A DNA stretch of 64,000 nucleotides from Streptosporangiaceae bacterium (GTDB taxonomy: Bacteria; Actinomycetota; Actinomycetes; Streptosporangiales; Streptosporangiaceae): assembly GCA_019239975.1 (NCBI GenBank), contig JAFAZE010000130.1, positions 1 through 64,000 on the forward strand, read 5' to 3'. The position numbers and the translations under genes were made by a program. Position 1 is the first letter of the stretch. Every line of letters starts with the position of its first letter. Below are positions 1-8,327 of the stretch, in pieces. The notes beneath the pieces are model-generated. The model ran no database searches. It saw only the letters and a list, made by a program, of their open reading frames with translations, and had not been told where the DNA came from.

Positions 1-330
1 GCACTCTGGCGCCACAGACTGCGCTACCTCGTGAGTATTGTTTGCCGCCGGGATGCCGGTGCCTATGTCGAGGAACTGCCGGATGCCCGCCTCTGCCGCC
101 AGATAGCGCACGGCCCGCCCGAGAAAGGACCGCTGGGCCCTGACGGCCCACCCGACGTCGGGATAGGCGGCTCTCGCCTGCTCGGCAGCATGCCTGTCGG
201 CTGCGAAATTATCCTTGCCGCCAAGCCAGTAGTCGTAGACCCGTGCGATATGGGCCACGTGCGCGTCAACCCCAGGCGGGACTCTGTCGTCACTCGCCTG
301 GTCACCGCAGGACCACGAGTCGACCATCAT
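1..330 (-). CDS. SAM-dependent methyltransferase, DUF574 type (partial)
   Basis: The first 110 codons of a minus-strand gene are present; the rest lies beyond the left edge. The translation carries the DUF574 (Methyltransf_19) signature: an RVYDYWLGGKDNFAADR segment near residue 35, and the SAM-binding segment DIGTGIPAANNTHEVAQ near residue 90. The start is an ATG pair at 330, preceded by AGGAAAGAGG, a good ribosome binding site. Proteins of this family are abundant in actinobacteria, and their substrates are mostly unknown. The fold is clear; the function beyond methyl transfer is not. Confidence 0.85.
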   Translation of the reverse strand, partial: MMVDSWSCGDQASDDRVPPGVDAHVAHIARVYDYWLGGKDNFAADRHAAEQARAAYPDVGWAVRAQRSFLGRAVRYLAAEAGIRQFLDIGTGIPAANNTHEVAQSVAPEC

Positions 331-518
331 GGGCCTCTTTCCTGTGCTCAGGACAACAGGTTACCAGGGTGCCCGTGCCGGTATCCGGGCTGTAGCCGGA
401 CGTGTGAATTTGCTGAACCTTTGTTACCGGTCGGGGGCACGGCCACGCCGAGGGATACTCGCCCTCCGCGGGCTTGTTCTGCGGGATCCGGGTCATGATC
501 ACGAACCGGCCGGGGTAG

Positions 519-1742
519 TTACCTTCTTGTACTCATTGGAAGTGAAAGCTCGGCGACGATGTGCTCGGCGATCGCCAGCGACGCGGTGGCGGCCGGTGAC
601 GGGGCGTTGCGGACGGCGGTTACCGCGCCGATCCGGTGGATGCGGAAGTCATCGACCAGTGAGCCGTCCAGGTCCACGGCCTGGGCGCGGACCCCGGCCG
701 GCGCGGGCATCACGTCGCCCGGCTGCAGCCACGGCATATACGTGCGGGCCTCGGCGAGGAAGGCCCGCCGCGACAGCGACCCGCGCATCTCGCGCAGCCC
801 CGCACGCCACTCGCGCCGTGCCAGCCGGCGAAACGCCGCGGAGCCGACCAGGCGCGACAGCTGAGCCAAGGACACGTCCCGGCGGCGGTAGCCCTCCCGC
901 GCCAGGGCCAGTACGGCGTTGGGGCCGATGTCGGCCTCCCCGTCGATGCGCGGCGTCAGGTGGACGCCGAGGAACGGGTACGCGGGATCGGGCACCGGGT
1001 AGATGAGGTGCCGCACCCGGTTACGCGCGTGCGGCCGCAGCCGGAGGTACTCGCCGCGGAACGGCACGATCTCCGGTGCGGCGCCGTCCCCGGCAGCCCT
1101 GGCGACCAGGTCCGTCTGCAGGCCGGCGCAGATCACCAGGCGGGACAGCCGGTGCGTCCGCCCCGGGGTGACGACGTCCACGCGGTCGTCGCCGTGGCGG
1201 CGCACGCCGGTCACCGGCGTCCCCGTCAGCACCTGGCCGCCGGCCTGGACCACGTCCGCGGCGAAGGACCGCGCGATGGCCGGGAAATCGGCGATCGCGG
1301 TGGTCGGCGAGAGCAGCGCCGCCGCCCCCGCGACCTCCGGTTCCAGCTCCCGGATGTCCGCCCTTTCCAGCCAGCGCACGCCGGGGACGCCGTTGGCGGC
1401 CGCGCGGCGCTCGATGTTCCGCAGCCGCTGCGTCTCGGCTTCGTCGCGCGCGACCACCAGCTTCCCGCGGGCGTCCCAGGGCAGGCCGCGATCTGCGCAG
1501 TAGGCGCGCAGCAGCTCGACCCCGCGCCGGCACATGATGGCCTTGGCCGAGCCGGGCGCGTAGTAGATCCCGGCGTGCACGACCCCGGAGTTGTGCCCCG
1601 ACTGGTGCCGGGCGACGGCCTCCTCCTTCTCGAAAACCATCACTGGGACACCGGCCCCCGCGAGCTGCCTGGCCACGGCCAGTCCCACGATCCCCGCGCC
1701 GACGACGCCGACCGGATGGGGCAGGCGGCCCGCCGTTACCAC
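519..1742 (-). CDS. lhgO: L-2-hydroxyglutarate oxidase-like FAD oxidoreductase
   Basis: A DAO-family flavoenzyme of about 407 residues that probably oxidises L-2-hydroxyglutarate to 2-oxoglutarate. The N-terminal dinucleotide site VGAGIVGLAVARQLA is followed by a QSGHNSGVVHAGIYY segment typical of LhgO, then a long substrate domain ending in a second FAD contact (AVRNAPSPAATASLAIAEHI). I choose the GTG at 1742 because the FAD site begins within about 12 residues of it; the frame stays open upstream but looks non-coding. The start codon lies inside the degraded aldehyde dehydrogenase remnant, so its upstream signals derive from a dead gene. The family call is firm; the exact substrate is inferred. 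Confidence 0.8.
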   Translation of the reverse strand: MVTAGRLPHPVGVVGAGIVGLAVARQLAGAGVPVMVFEKEEAVARHQSGHNSGVVHAGIYYAPGSAKAIMCRRGVELLRAYCADRGLPWDARGKLVVARDEAETQRLRNIERRAAANGVPGVRWLERADIRELEPEVAGAAALLSPTTAIADFPAIARSFAADVVQAGGQVLTGTPVTGVRRHGDDRVDVVTPGRTHRLSRLVICAGLQTDLVARAAGDGAAPEIVPFRGEYLRLRPHARNRVRHLIYPVPDPAYPFLGVHLTPRIDGEADIGPNAVLALAREGYRRRDVSLAQLSRLVGSAAFRRLARREWRAGLREMRGSLSRRAFLAEARTYMPWLQPGDVMPAPAGVRAQAVDLDGSLVDDFRIHRIGAVTAVRNAPSPAATASLAIAEHIVAELSLPMSTRR

Positions 1743-1930
1743 GCGAACCTGACCGCGACCTGCCCCGCCCCGGCCCGGTCGGTGAACTCGTGGGCGCGCC
1801 GCAAGCTGTTCGTGAAGACCGCCGCGGACAGGCCGTGGCGGGAATCGCTGGTCATCTAGACCGCCTCCTCGAATCCGTCGGCCGTGCAGACGGCCACGAC
1901 AGGCCCAAAGACCTCGTCCTGCCATAGTGC
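1736..1930 (-). pseudogene. Aldehyde dehydrogenase C-terminal remnant
   Basis: Two short minus-strand stretches in different frames match the end of the aldehyde dehydrogenase catalytic domain. One reads WQDEVFGPVVAV and then FEEAV before a TAG. The next reads DSRHGLSAAVFTNSLRRA, then HEFTDRAGAGQVAV, and stops. The break between them (around 1850) is a frameshift plus stop, and no catalytic cysteine region or Rossmann domain is left. It resembles ketoglutarate-semialdehyde-type dehydrogenases more than the inositol enzyme IolA. It is clearly a dead fragment. Confidence 0.7.
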
Positions 1931-1978
1931 CTGCCTCCGGTGGACGGAAACGACCTCCGGGGCGAGCAGCGGGATCGG

Positions 1979-2101
1979 GGCCACATGCTCGCCATCAACA
2001 CCCACGGCCCCCTGTACGTTACCCACGCCGCCCTGCCGCACCTCGTCGCTGACGCGCGGAGCTGCCGCTACCATGAGGAACCTGGAGCTCATTCAGCATG
2101 A
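1979..2101 (+). pseudogene. Short-chain dehydrogenase fragment
   Basis: A plus-strand stretch reads GHMLAINTHGPLYVTHAALP, which matches the helix after the cofactor domain in short-chain dehydrogenases (normally an N-x-x-G segment followed by AALPHL). Nothing recognisable precedes it, and the frame ends at 2101 without the YxxxK catalytic segment. Together with the aldehyde dehydrogenase remnant on the other strand, it marks a zone of decayed oxidoreductase genes. Bases 2102-2310 hold nothing I can support. Confidence 0.5.
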
Positions 2102-2310
2102 CGACAGATGGCTACTGCCGGTCGCCAGATTAGCGTCCCTGCCAGCCAAGACTTCGAGTCGTGGACGCTAGCCGGTCCAGGGGCCCTGATGGGCTGAAGA
2201 TCGTCTCTGCACCGGGCGGCGAATTGTCCATCTGGCTTGACCGTAGACAGTGAGGTTTTCTCGTGTGCCCAGCAGAGCAGGAGGTGACACCGCGACGTAA
2301 TGCCATGGCA

Positions 2311-2805
2311 TCACCCGGTGTGGCGTTCTTGGGCGGCTGCCTGCCGGGCTTCGTCTATGAAGCGCTGCACCACAGCGGGAGTGCGCAGGACGTAGAGCTT
2401 CGCGTGGGGTGCTTGGGAGTTGACCGCCCGCAGGATGGCAGGGAGGCTGCGGCGCCGGTAACCCCGCACCCAGCGCCAGTATTCTGCCTGCTCATGGCCT
2501 CGGCGCAGGGTCCGCCAGGCGCATCGCAGGAAGGTGAAGTCCAGGACGACGATGGTGTCGGCTGCCCGCAGCCGGGCCTCCAGCGCCGTGTCGTAAGGCC
2601 CGAGGTCGCCGTCCAGGATCCAGCGGCCGGACTGGAGCAGTTCGTGCTGGCATGCAGCCCACCGGGCCGGGTCCATCGGGGCGGGGCCAGGCTGCCAGAA
2701 CAGCGCGTCGAGCTCGGCGGCGGGAATGCCTGTCACGTCGCTGAGCTGCCGGGCCAGGGCCGACTTGCCCGCGCCGCCCCGGCCGAGGATGACCACCTTG
2801 CGCAC
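2311..2805 (-). CDS. P-loop kinase-like protein (adenylate kinase/FlaR type)
   Basis: A small nucleotide-binding protein of about 165 residues. A Walker A motif (GRGGAGKSALARQLS) starts about 8 residues from the chosen GTG at 2805. An acceptor-type segment (DALFWQPG) follows, then WILDGDLGPYDTALEARL and IVVLDFTFLRCAWRTLRRG, the pattern of the AAA_17/topology-modulation kinase family. The frame continues upstream to 2922 with low-quality sequence, so the start is uncertain. The substrate is unknown. It stands alone, divergent from the GntR gene. Confidence 0.75.
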   Translation of the reverse strand: MRKVVILGRGGAGKSALARQLSDVTGIPAAELDALFWQPGPAPMDPARWAACQHELLQSGRWILDGDLGPYDTALEARLRAADTIVVLDFTFLRCAWRTLRRGHEQAEYWRWVRGYRRRSLPAILRAVNSQAPHAKLYVLRTPAVVQRFIDEARQAAAQERHTG

Positions 2806-2983
2806 GCCGTCATGATGCCCGGTCCGCGACACTCCGTGTGATCTGGGACCAACTCTCCGACCCAGTGGCCGGGGACCTCGCCCATGCTGGATGCTCCCGT
2901 ACGCCAACCGCAACGGGTTCATAATGTAATGTCAATACTATGTAAGTAAGCAAGGACAATAGAACGTTTGCGGAGAATCCTGT

Positions 2984-2995
2984 TATACTGCGGCC
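2984..2995 (+). promoter_or_regulatory. Leaderless promoter of the GntR gene
   Basis: TATACT at 2984-2989 lies exactly six bases before the ATG at 2996, so transcription should begin at or next to the start codon. There is no Shine-Dalgarno sequence in front of the gene and no clear -35 hexamer at 17 bases. Leaderless messages are common in actinobacteria. The AT-rich stretch upstream (2925-2965) includes AGGACA, a half-site that also occurs in the inositol-operon palindrome at 12184. Confidence 0.6.
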
Positions 2996-3742
2996 ATGGA
3001 GATGGTGCGGCCGCTCGACCGCAACAGCCCGGTCCCGCTGTACTTTCAGATCGCGGAGAACCTCAAGCAGGCGATCTCTGACGGGATACTGAAGCCCGGC
3101 GAGCGGCTCGACAACGAGCTGGATCTGACCCAGCAGCTCGGGGTGAGCCGCCCCACGGTCCGGCAGGCGGTTCAGCGGCTGGTGGACCAGGGCCTCGTGA
3201 TCCGCCGCCGCGGGCTGGGCACCGTGGTGGTCGCGCCGCGCATACTTCGGTCAGTGGCGCTGAGCAGCCTCTATGACGACCTGGCGGCCACCGGCCGGCA
3301 CCCGGCCACGACCGTTCTCGCCGCGGCGCGGATCGAGGCGGACGACGAGCTCGCCGCCATTCTCTCGCTGTCGCCGGGCGACGCGCTTCTCTCGGTGGAG
3401 CGGCTGCGGCTCGCCGACGGCACCCCGCTGGCGCTGATGCGCAACTACCTGCCGGCCGGGCTCTTCGAGGGCTGGGGGATCCGCCCCGACGAGACGCTGG
3501 AAAAGACCGGGCTGTACGAGCTGCTGCGCGGCCACGGTGTCCACCTGCAGGCCGGTGAGCAGGTGATCGGCGCGCGCAAGGCCACACCGCACGAGGCGAA
3601 GCTGCTGCAGGCCCCGCGCGGCGCGACCGTGCTCACCATGACGAGGACGACGTTCGACCAGGTGGGCAAGCCGGTCGAGCACGGCAGCCACGCCTATCTG
3701 GCCGACCGCTACTCGTTCCAGATGAGGCTGGTCGCTCCCTGA
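2996..3742 (+). CDS. GntR-family regulator with UTRA domain (HutC type)
   Basis: A transcription factor of 248 residues. Residues 1-75 form the winged helix-turn-helix (PLYFQIAENLKQAI, then LGVSRPTVRQAVQRLVDQG and a wing with RRRGLGT). Residues 95-245 form a UTRA effector domain (SVERLRLADGTPLALMRNYL). HutC-type regulators usually repress catabolic operons and release DNA on binding a pathway sugar or acid. The nearest candidate target is the inositol operon starting at 12075, whose promoter carries a perfect inverted repeat. That link is inference from proximity and from the use of GntR regulators in other actinobacterial inositol loci. Confidence 0.88.
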   Translation: MEMVRPLDRNSPVPLYFQIAENLKQAISDGILKPGERLDNELDLTQQLGVSRPTVRQAVQRLVDQGLVIRRRGLGTVVVAPRILRSVALSSLYDDLAATGRHPATTVLAAARIEADDELAAILSLSPGDALLSVERLRLADGTPLALMRNYLPAGLFEGWGIRPDETLEKTGLYELLRGHGVHLQAGEQVIGARKATPHEAKLLQAPRGATVLTMTRTTFDQVGKPVEHGSHAYLADRYSFQMRLVAP

Positions 3743-3773
3743 CCCCGCCGCCGCCGCTGCGCGGCGAATGCCT

Positions 3774-4349
3774 CTACCCGCTCAGGTGCTCGGCTTGCAG
3801 GATGCCCATCTGGAGGAAGTCCTTCCAGCCGTCGGGGTAGAGCTCGGCATCCCGGCGGACGCCCTCGTGGCGGAAGCCGCATGCCTCGTAGCACCGGATG
3901 GCCCGGTCGTTTCCGGCCAGTACCTCCAGTTCGACCCGGTGCGCACCTAGCGGGCCGAACGCCCAGTCAAGCACCAGCCGGGTGATCTCCCGGCCCAGCC
4001 CGCGGCCGCGCAGGGCGGGGACGAACAGGCCCACGCTGTACTCAGCGCGGTGCTGGTCGGCGTCAACCCTCAGCCGCGCGCTGCCGACGCAGTGCCCGTC
4101 ATACCCGGCCGACCAGGGATACACGCCCGGCTCGGGCTGCGCGGACTCGTGCCCGGCGGCCAGGTGCTCTCGCGTGTGGCAGAGGCGGCCGTCCCACCCC
4201 CGCCGCCACGCGGAGCCGTAGTTGTCTTCCTCGTACGGGTCGATGGGATACGCGAGCCGGTCGTCGATGTCGGACTCCCGAGCCGCGCGCAAGGTGATCC
4301 GCTCCCCGCGCAGCACCGGCAAGTCCGGTAGCGCCAGCCGATCGAGCAC
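3774..4349 (-). CDS. GNAT family N-acetyltransferase (RimJ/RimL type)
   Basis: An acetyltransferase of 191 residues that uses acetyl-CoA. The opening LRGERITLRAARESDIDDRL is the standard RimJ/RimL N-terminus. The acetyl-CoA loop RGRGLGREITRLVLDWAF lies at about residues 115-132, and the terminal GNDRAIRCYEACGFRHEG segment closes the fold. The acceptor could be a protein N-terminus or a small molecule. The gene is convergent with the GntR gene, 31 bases apart, and nothing nearby narrows its role. Confidence 0.85.
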   Translation of the reverse strand: MLDRLALPDLPVLRGERITLRAARESDIDDRLAYPIDPYEEDNYGSAWRRGWDGRLCHTREHLAAGHESAQPEPGVYPWSAGYDGHCVGSARLRVDADQHRAEYSVGLFVPALRGRGLGREITRLVLDWAFGPLGAHRVELEVLAGNDRAIRCYEACGFRHEGVRRDAELYPDGWKDFLQMGILQAEHLSG

Positions 4350-4405
4350 GCCTCCCAGGCTAGCCTCCCGTCCCGATTCGCCGGCTGTAATTTAAGCCGG
4401 GTGCG

Positions 4406-4439
4406 GCCGGAATGCGTGATATGCCGGAATGCGTGATGT
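4406..4439. repeat. 17-bp tandem duplication
   Basis: Two adjacent copies of a 17-base unit beginning GCCGGAATGCGTGATAT, differing at one base, lie between the GNAT start and the TetR stop. A short palindrome-like CCGGCTGTAATTTAAGCCGG precedes it at 4381. Operator, decayed repeat and chance duplication are all possible. Confidence 0.6.
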
Positions 4440-4504
4440 GAGAGTGCGGCCGGGTGGCCGGCTGATTGCGCAGGACAGGGCGGCCAAGCGGACTCTGGCG
4501 TTGC

Positions 4505-5122
4505 CTACCGGGGCTGGGGCCGTAGCCCGTCGAGGATGAGCTGGGCGATGTGCGCCGAGCGCCGGCGGCTGGCCTCCGCGCCGGCATGGCGGATCGCGGC
4601 GAAGGCTCCAGCGATGAGCGCCATCACCTCTTCGGCGGTGACGTCGTCGCGGACGGCGTGTGCCGCCTGCGCACGGTCGAGCAGGTGCGCGACCTGGCGG
4701 GTGAGGTCCGCCGCGACTTCCGGGGCAGCGGTGCGCAAGTCGAACTCGGCAGCCGCGAGGGCGCTTTTCACGGCGATGTTCTCGGCGCCCGAGGCCATCA
4801 TCGCCGACAGCTGCGTGAAGAGGGCCGTTGCGGGGTCGCCGGCGGCGAGGGCCTTCGCCTGCGCCGCCAGCTGCTCCAGCTGGTCGACCGCGACCGCGAG
4901 GTACAGATCTTCCTTGGCCGGGAAGTGCCGGTGGACGGTCCCGGGGCCGACGCCCGCGCGGCGGGCGATCTCATCGAGCGGTACGCCGAGGCCGTCGGCC
5001 GCGAACATCTGCTGCGCGGCCCGGAGCACCCGCTCACGGTTGCGGCGCGCGTCAGCCCGCAGCTCGCGGTCGCTCCCGTGAGCTGCGGGGGGTGTCGCGG
5101 GTTCAGTCGGCTGGCTGGACAT
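4505..5122 (-). CDS. TetR-family regulator
   Basis: A repressor of about 205 residues. The N-terminal helix-turn-helix includes RNRERVLRAAQQMFAADG, LDEIARRAGVGPGTVHRHF and the usual PAKEDLYLAV. The C-terminal half is a ligand-binding bundle (TetR_C, AcrR-like). The ATG at 5122 is preferred; an upstream GTG at 5152 would overlap the operator. It is divergent from the SnoaL gene across a 125-base region holding a palindrome, so it probably represses both genes. Confidence 0.85.
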   Translation of the reverse strand: MSSQPTEPATPPAAHGSDRELRADARRNRERVLRAAQQMFAADGLGVPLDEIARRAGVGPGTVHRHFPAKEDLYLAVAVDQLEQLAAQAKALAAGDPATALFTQLSAMMASGAENIAVKSALAAAEFDLRTAAPEVAADLTRQVAHLLDRAQAAHAVRDDVTAEEVMALIAGAFAAIRHAGAEASRRRSAHIAQLILDGLRPQPR

Positions 5123-5140
5123 GCCGGCATCAGCATAATC

Positions 5141-5192
5141 GGGGCGGCGCACCGTATACTCTGTGACCGTAAACGGGGCGGCGCACCGTTTA
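5141..5192. promoter_or_regulatory. Operator between TetR and SnoaL genes
   Basis: A palindrome with arms TAAACGG and CCGTTTA, separated by nine bases, lies at 5170-5192. Its core GGGGCGGCGCACCGT also occurs at 5141-5155, giving two direct copies 34 bases apart, about three helical turns. GTATACT at 5154-5160 may be part of a promoter. Size and placement fit a two-dimer TetR operator controlling both divergent genes. Confidence 0.6.
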
Positions 5193-5247
5193 AGGGCTCG
5201 CGCCGCCAGTCGTGACCCGGTCCACCAATCGTGAGGAGATCACGCCG

Positions 5248-5607
5248 ATGACTACGCGCGAGGCCGGCAGCGCCCTGGTCCAGCGGATGCAGGAGTGCTT
5301 CAACACCCGGCGGTTCGACCAGGCCGACGACCTGTTCACCCCCGGCTTCTTCAGCCACCCGCTCGGCACCAGCGGGTTCGAGGCGGGCAAGGACGCCTGG
5401 CGCAAGCTCACCGCCCGGTTTCCCGGTGTGCGCGTCGTCGCCGAGGAGATCCTCGTCGACGGCGACAAGGTCGCCGTCCGCTCGTCCGTCATCGGAACCG
5501 GGACCCCGGACGGCGGCCCGCACCCGGCGCTGTTTGAGATCTTCCGGGTCGAAGACGGCCGGCTCGCGGAAATGTGGGGGGTTACCGAGGGGCCGCATCC
5601 CGGCTGA
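5248..5607 (+). CDS. SnoaL-like (NTF2 fold) polyketide cyclase-family protein
   Basis: A small alpha+beta protein of 119 residues with the NTF2/SnoaL pattern: an N-terminal helix (ALVQRMQECFNTRRFDQADD), a FTPGFFSHP segment, and a closing HPALFEIFRVEDGRLAEMW strand pair. Family members isomerise or cyclise small molecules or only bind them. GTGAGGAG lies about 10 bases before the ATG at 5248, which is better than the GTG 12 codons upstream. It is divergent from, and probably controlled by, the TetR gene. The substrate is unknown. Confidence 0.8.
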   Translation: MTTREAGSALVQRMQECFNTRRFDQADDLFTPGFFSHPLGTSGFEAGKDAWRKLTARFPGVRVVAEEILVDGDKVAVRSSVIGTGTPDGGPHPALFEIFRVEDGRLAEMWGVTEGPHPG

Positions 5608-5634
5608 CCCTCCTGCGGCACGGATAGGGCCGCC

Positions 5635-7506
5635 TTACAGCAGGGGCCGCTGCCGCCGTTTGTCGCGCTCGTAGGCCGCCCTGGCCTGCCGGGTGGACTC
5701 CAGGGCGGCCACCTCGGCCACCGGAACGTCCCACCAGGCGCTGCTGGGCGGGCCGCCCGCCGTGGGATCGGTCTCGATGTGGACCATGGTCGTCCGGTCC
5801 GACTCGCGCGCCTTGACCAGCGCGTCCCGGAACTCGTCGATCGTGCGGGTGCGAAGGACGTCAACGCCGAGGCTGGCCGCGTTCGCGGCGAGGTCCGCCG
5901 GCAGGTAGCTCCCGTCCAGCCGGCCGCCCGGCCCGCGGAAGCGGTAGCCGGTGCCGAACCGCTGTGCGCCCACGGACTCGGACAGGTTCCCGATCGAGGC
6001 GAACCCGTGGTTGTCCACGCAGACGACGACCAGCTTGATCCCCTCCTGCACCGCGGTGACCAGCTCGCTCGCCATCATCAGGTACGAGCCGTCGCCGACC
6101 AGCACGAAGACCTCCCGGTCCGGGGCGGCCATCCGCGCGCCGAGACCGCCGGCGATCTCGTAGCCCATGCAGGAGTACCCGTACTCGACGTGGTAGCCGG
6201 CCGGATCCCGGGTGCGCCAGAGCTTGTGCAGGTCGCCGGGCATCGACCCGGCGGCGGTCAGCACTATGTCGGTGTCCGCGGCCACCTCGCCGACCACGCC
6301 GATGACCTCCGCCTGTGCCGGCAGCGGCTCATGGCGCGTGCGGTACGCGGCGTCCACGGTGGCCTGCCAGCTGGCGGCGAGGCCGGCGGCCCGGGCGCGG
6401 TACGCGGCATCCGCGGACCAGCCGTCCAGGGCCGCCGCGAGCGCCTCGATGGCGGCCCTGGCGTCCGCTGCGACCGCGACGGCGGACTGTTTCGCGGCGT
6501 CGGACGACGCCACGTTGATGTTGACGAACCGCACCGCGGGCTCGCGGAACACGCTCCTCGACGCCGTGGTGAAGTCCGTCCAGCGGGTGCCGATGCCGAT
6601 CACCACGTCGGCGTTCGCGGCGAGCTCGTTCGCCGCGGCGGTGCCGGTCGCGCCGATCGCCCCGGCGCACAGCGGGTCGTCGGAGCGCATCGTGCCCTTC
6701 CCCGCCTGCGTCTGCGCCACCGGGATGCCCGCGGCATGAGCGAATGCCCGCAGGGCCCCGGTCGCCGCCGAGTAGAGCACGCCCCCGCCGGCCACGATGA
6801 GCGGCCGCCGCGCGCTCCGGATCAGCTCGGCGGCGCGCGCGATCGCCGCGGGATCCGGCTGCGCCCGCGGGATGTGCCACACCCGCTCCCGGAACAGCTC
6901 GGCGGGCCAGTCCCAGGCCTCGGCCTGGACATCCTGGGGGAGGGCGAGCGTCACCGCGCCGGTCTCGGCCGGATCGGTCAGCACCCGCATCGCTCCGAGC
7001 AGCGCCGACGGCAGCTGCTCGGGCCGCCAGACCCGGTCGAAGAACCGCGACACCGGCCGGAACGCGTCGTTCACGCTGACGTCGCCGCCGCCGGGGAATT
7101 CGAGCTGCTGCAGCACCGGGTCGGCGACGCGGGTCGCGAACACGTCCCCGGGCAGCAGCAGCACGGGCAGCCGGCTGATGGTGGCCAGCGCCGCGCCCGT
7201 CACCATGTTCGTCGCGCCCGGCCCGATGGACGACGTGCAGGCCAGCGTCGACATCCGGTTGCGGGTCCGGGCGAACGCCGCGGCGGCGTGCACCATCGCC
7301 TGCTCGTTGCGTGCCTGCAGGTAACGCGGGCCGGTCCCGTCCAGCTCGGCCTCGAGCAGCGCCTGCCCGAGGCCGGCCACGTTGCCGTGCCCGAAGATGC
7401 CGAAGCAGCCCTCGATGAGCCGGTGCGTGATCCCGTCGCGCTCGGTGCGCTGTGCGGCGAGGAACCGGACGACCGCCTGCCCGACGGTAAGCCGTGTGGT
7501 GCTCAA
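5635..7506 (-). CDS. iolD: 3D-(3,5/4)-trihydroxycyclohexane-1,2-dione hydrolase
   Basis: A thiamine-diphosphate enzyme of 623 residues that opens the inositol ring: it hydrolyses trihydroxycyclohexanedione to 5-deoxyglucuronate. The N-terminal Pyr domain carries the activating glutamate in YLQARNEQAMVHAAAAF. The C-terminal PP domain has the GDG-to-N cofactor motif (LVGDGSYLMM, then VCVDNHGF). Length and sequence match IolD. The start is TTG at 7506, with AGGAGAG before it, and overlaps the iolB stop as TTGA. It is the last gene of the operon; a convergent SnoaL gene ends 27 bases away. Confidence 0.93.
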   Translation of the reverse strand: MSTTRLTVGQAVVRFLAAQRTERDGITHRLIEGCFGIFGHGNVAGLGQALLEAELDGTGPRYLQARNEQAMVHAAAAFARTRNRMSTLACTSSIGPGATNMVTGAALATISRLPVLLLPGDVFATRVADPVLQQLEFPGGGDVSVNDAFRPVSRFFDRVWRPEQLPSALLGAMRVLTDPAETGAVTLALPQDVQAEAWDWPAELFRERVWHIPRAQPDPAAIARAAELIRSARRPLIVAGGGVLYSAATGALRAFAHAAGIPVAQTQAGKGTMRSDDPLCAGAIGATGTAAANELAANADVVIGIGTRWTDFTTASRSVFREPAVRFVNINVASSDAAKQSAVAVAADARAAIEALAAALDGWSADAAYRARAAGLAASWQATVDAAYRTRHEPLPAQAEVIGVVGEVAADTDIVLTAAGSMPGDLHKLWRTRDPAGYHVEYGYSCMGYEIAGGLGARMAAPDREVFVLVGDGSYLMMASELVTAVQEGIKLVVVCVDNHGFASIGNLSESVGAQRFGTGYRFRGPGGRLDGSYLPADLAANAASLGVDVLRTRTIDEFRDALVKARESDRTTMVHIETDPTAGGPPSSAWWDVPVAEVAALESTRQARAAYERDKRRQRPLL

Positions 7507-8327
7507 TTCGCTCTCCTATAAGGCAGCCGCGGGTCGGTCTGCTGGTGCTGCCATTTCTCGCGTATCCAGGAATGTGCCGGGTCATCGCAGATCAGCCATT
7601 CCCGCCGTCCCGGTCCGGCCATCACGTTGAGGTAATACATGTCGTACCCGGGAACCGCCATGGCGGGCCCGTGCCAGCCGCGCGGTATGATCACCGCGTC
7701 GCCGCTGCGAACCTCGGCTAGAACGTCGCTTGCCTGCAGGTATCCCATGCCGGGCCCGGACGGGCCGTCCGCCACCTCGAAGTAGTAGATTTCCTCCAGC
7801 ACAGATTCCCCGGCCCGTTCGGTATCATGTTTATGAGGCGGGAATGATGACCAGTTACCCGCCGGAGTGATGACCTCGCATGCAATGATCCGGTCGGCTT
7901 CCAGCACATCGGGAGTGCCGAAATTGTTCACCTGGCGCGAGCATTCTCCGGCGCCGCGGAGCTCCACCCGGACCTCGCCCGCCGCGACGTGGCGGAACGG
8001 CAGCCGGCGGCGGGCCCGGGCGGACGCCAGCGCGAACCGGCCGCCCTCGGCGCTGGTGATCCGGTACGGGGTGCCGCGGGGGAGGTACGCGCAATCGGTC
8101 GCGCCCGCGAAGACGTCCGCCCGGCCGGTGAGCTTGGCGCCGCCGTCCGCGGAGTCGACGGCGCACGACCCCTCGAGCGGCAGCACGACGACCTCGTCAC
8201 CGGCGGTCGCCGCGGCGTGCGTCCCCCCGGCGGCGAGGTGCACGATCTCCAGCCCGGTGAAGCCCCAGCCGGCCGTCTCGGGCGTGACGCGGACCGCGGC
8301 CGGCCCCGCGGGGATGTGCCGGCTCAC
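7503..8327 (-). CDS. iolB: 5-deoxy-glucuronate isomerase
   Basis: A double-cupin protein of 274 residues converting 5-deoxyglucuronate to 5-dehydro-2-deoxygluconate (2-deoxy-5-keto-gluconate). Visible family features are the histidine-rich metal site SSFPPHKHDTE, EEIYYFEV, VIIPRGWHGP and the terminal WLICDDPAHSWIREKW. Start GTG at 8327 overlaps the preceding stop as GTGA, so translation is coupled. It sits between the aldolase and iolD, the order expected for consecutive pathway steps. Confidence 0.93.
   Translation of the reverse strand: MSRHIPAGPAAVRVTPETAGWGFTGLEIVHLAAGGTHAAATAGDEVVVLPLEGSCAVDSADGGAKLTGRADVFAGATDCAYLPRGTPYRITSAEGGRFALASARARRRLPFRHVAAGEVRVELRGAGECSRQVNNFGTPDVLEADRIIACEVITPAGNWSSFPPHKHDTERAGESVLEEIYYFEVADGPSGPGMGYLQASDVLAEVRSGDAVIIPRGWHGPAMAVPGYDMYYLNVMAGPGRREWLICDDPAHSWIREKWQHQQTDPRLPYRRAN

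Noticed and set aside
1736-1930. Aldehyde dehydrogenase remnant considered as the missing iolA
   Set aside because: The surviving segment (GLSAAVFTNSL and AGQVAV) fits ketoglutarate-semialdehyde-type enzymes better than methylmalonate-semialdehyde dehydrogenases.
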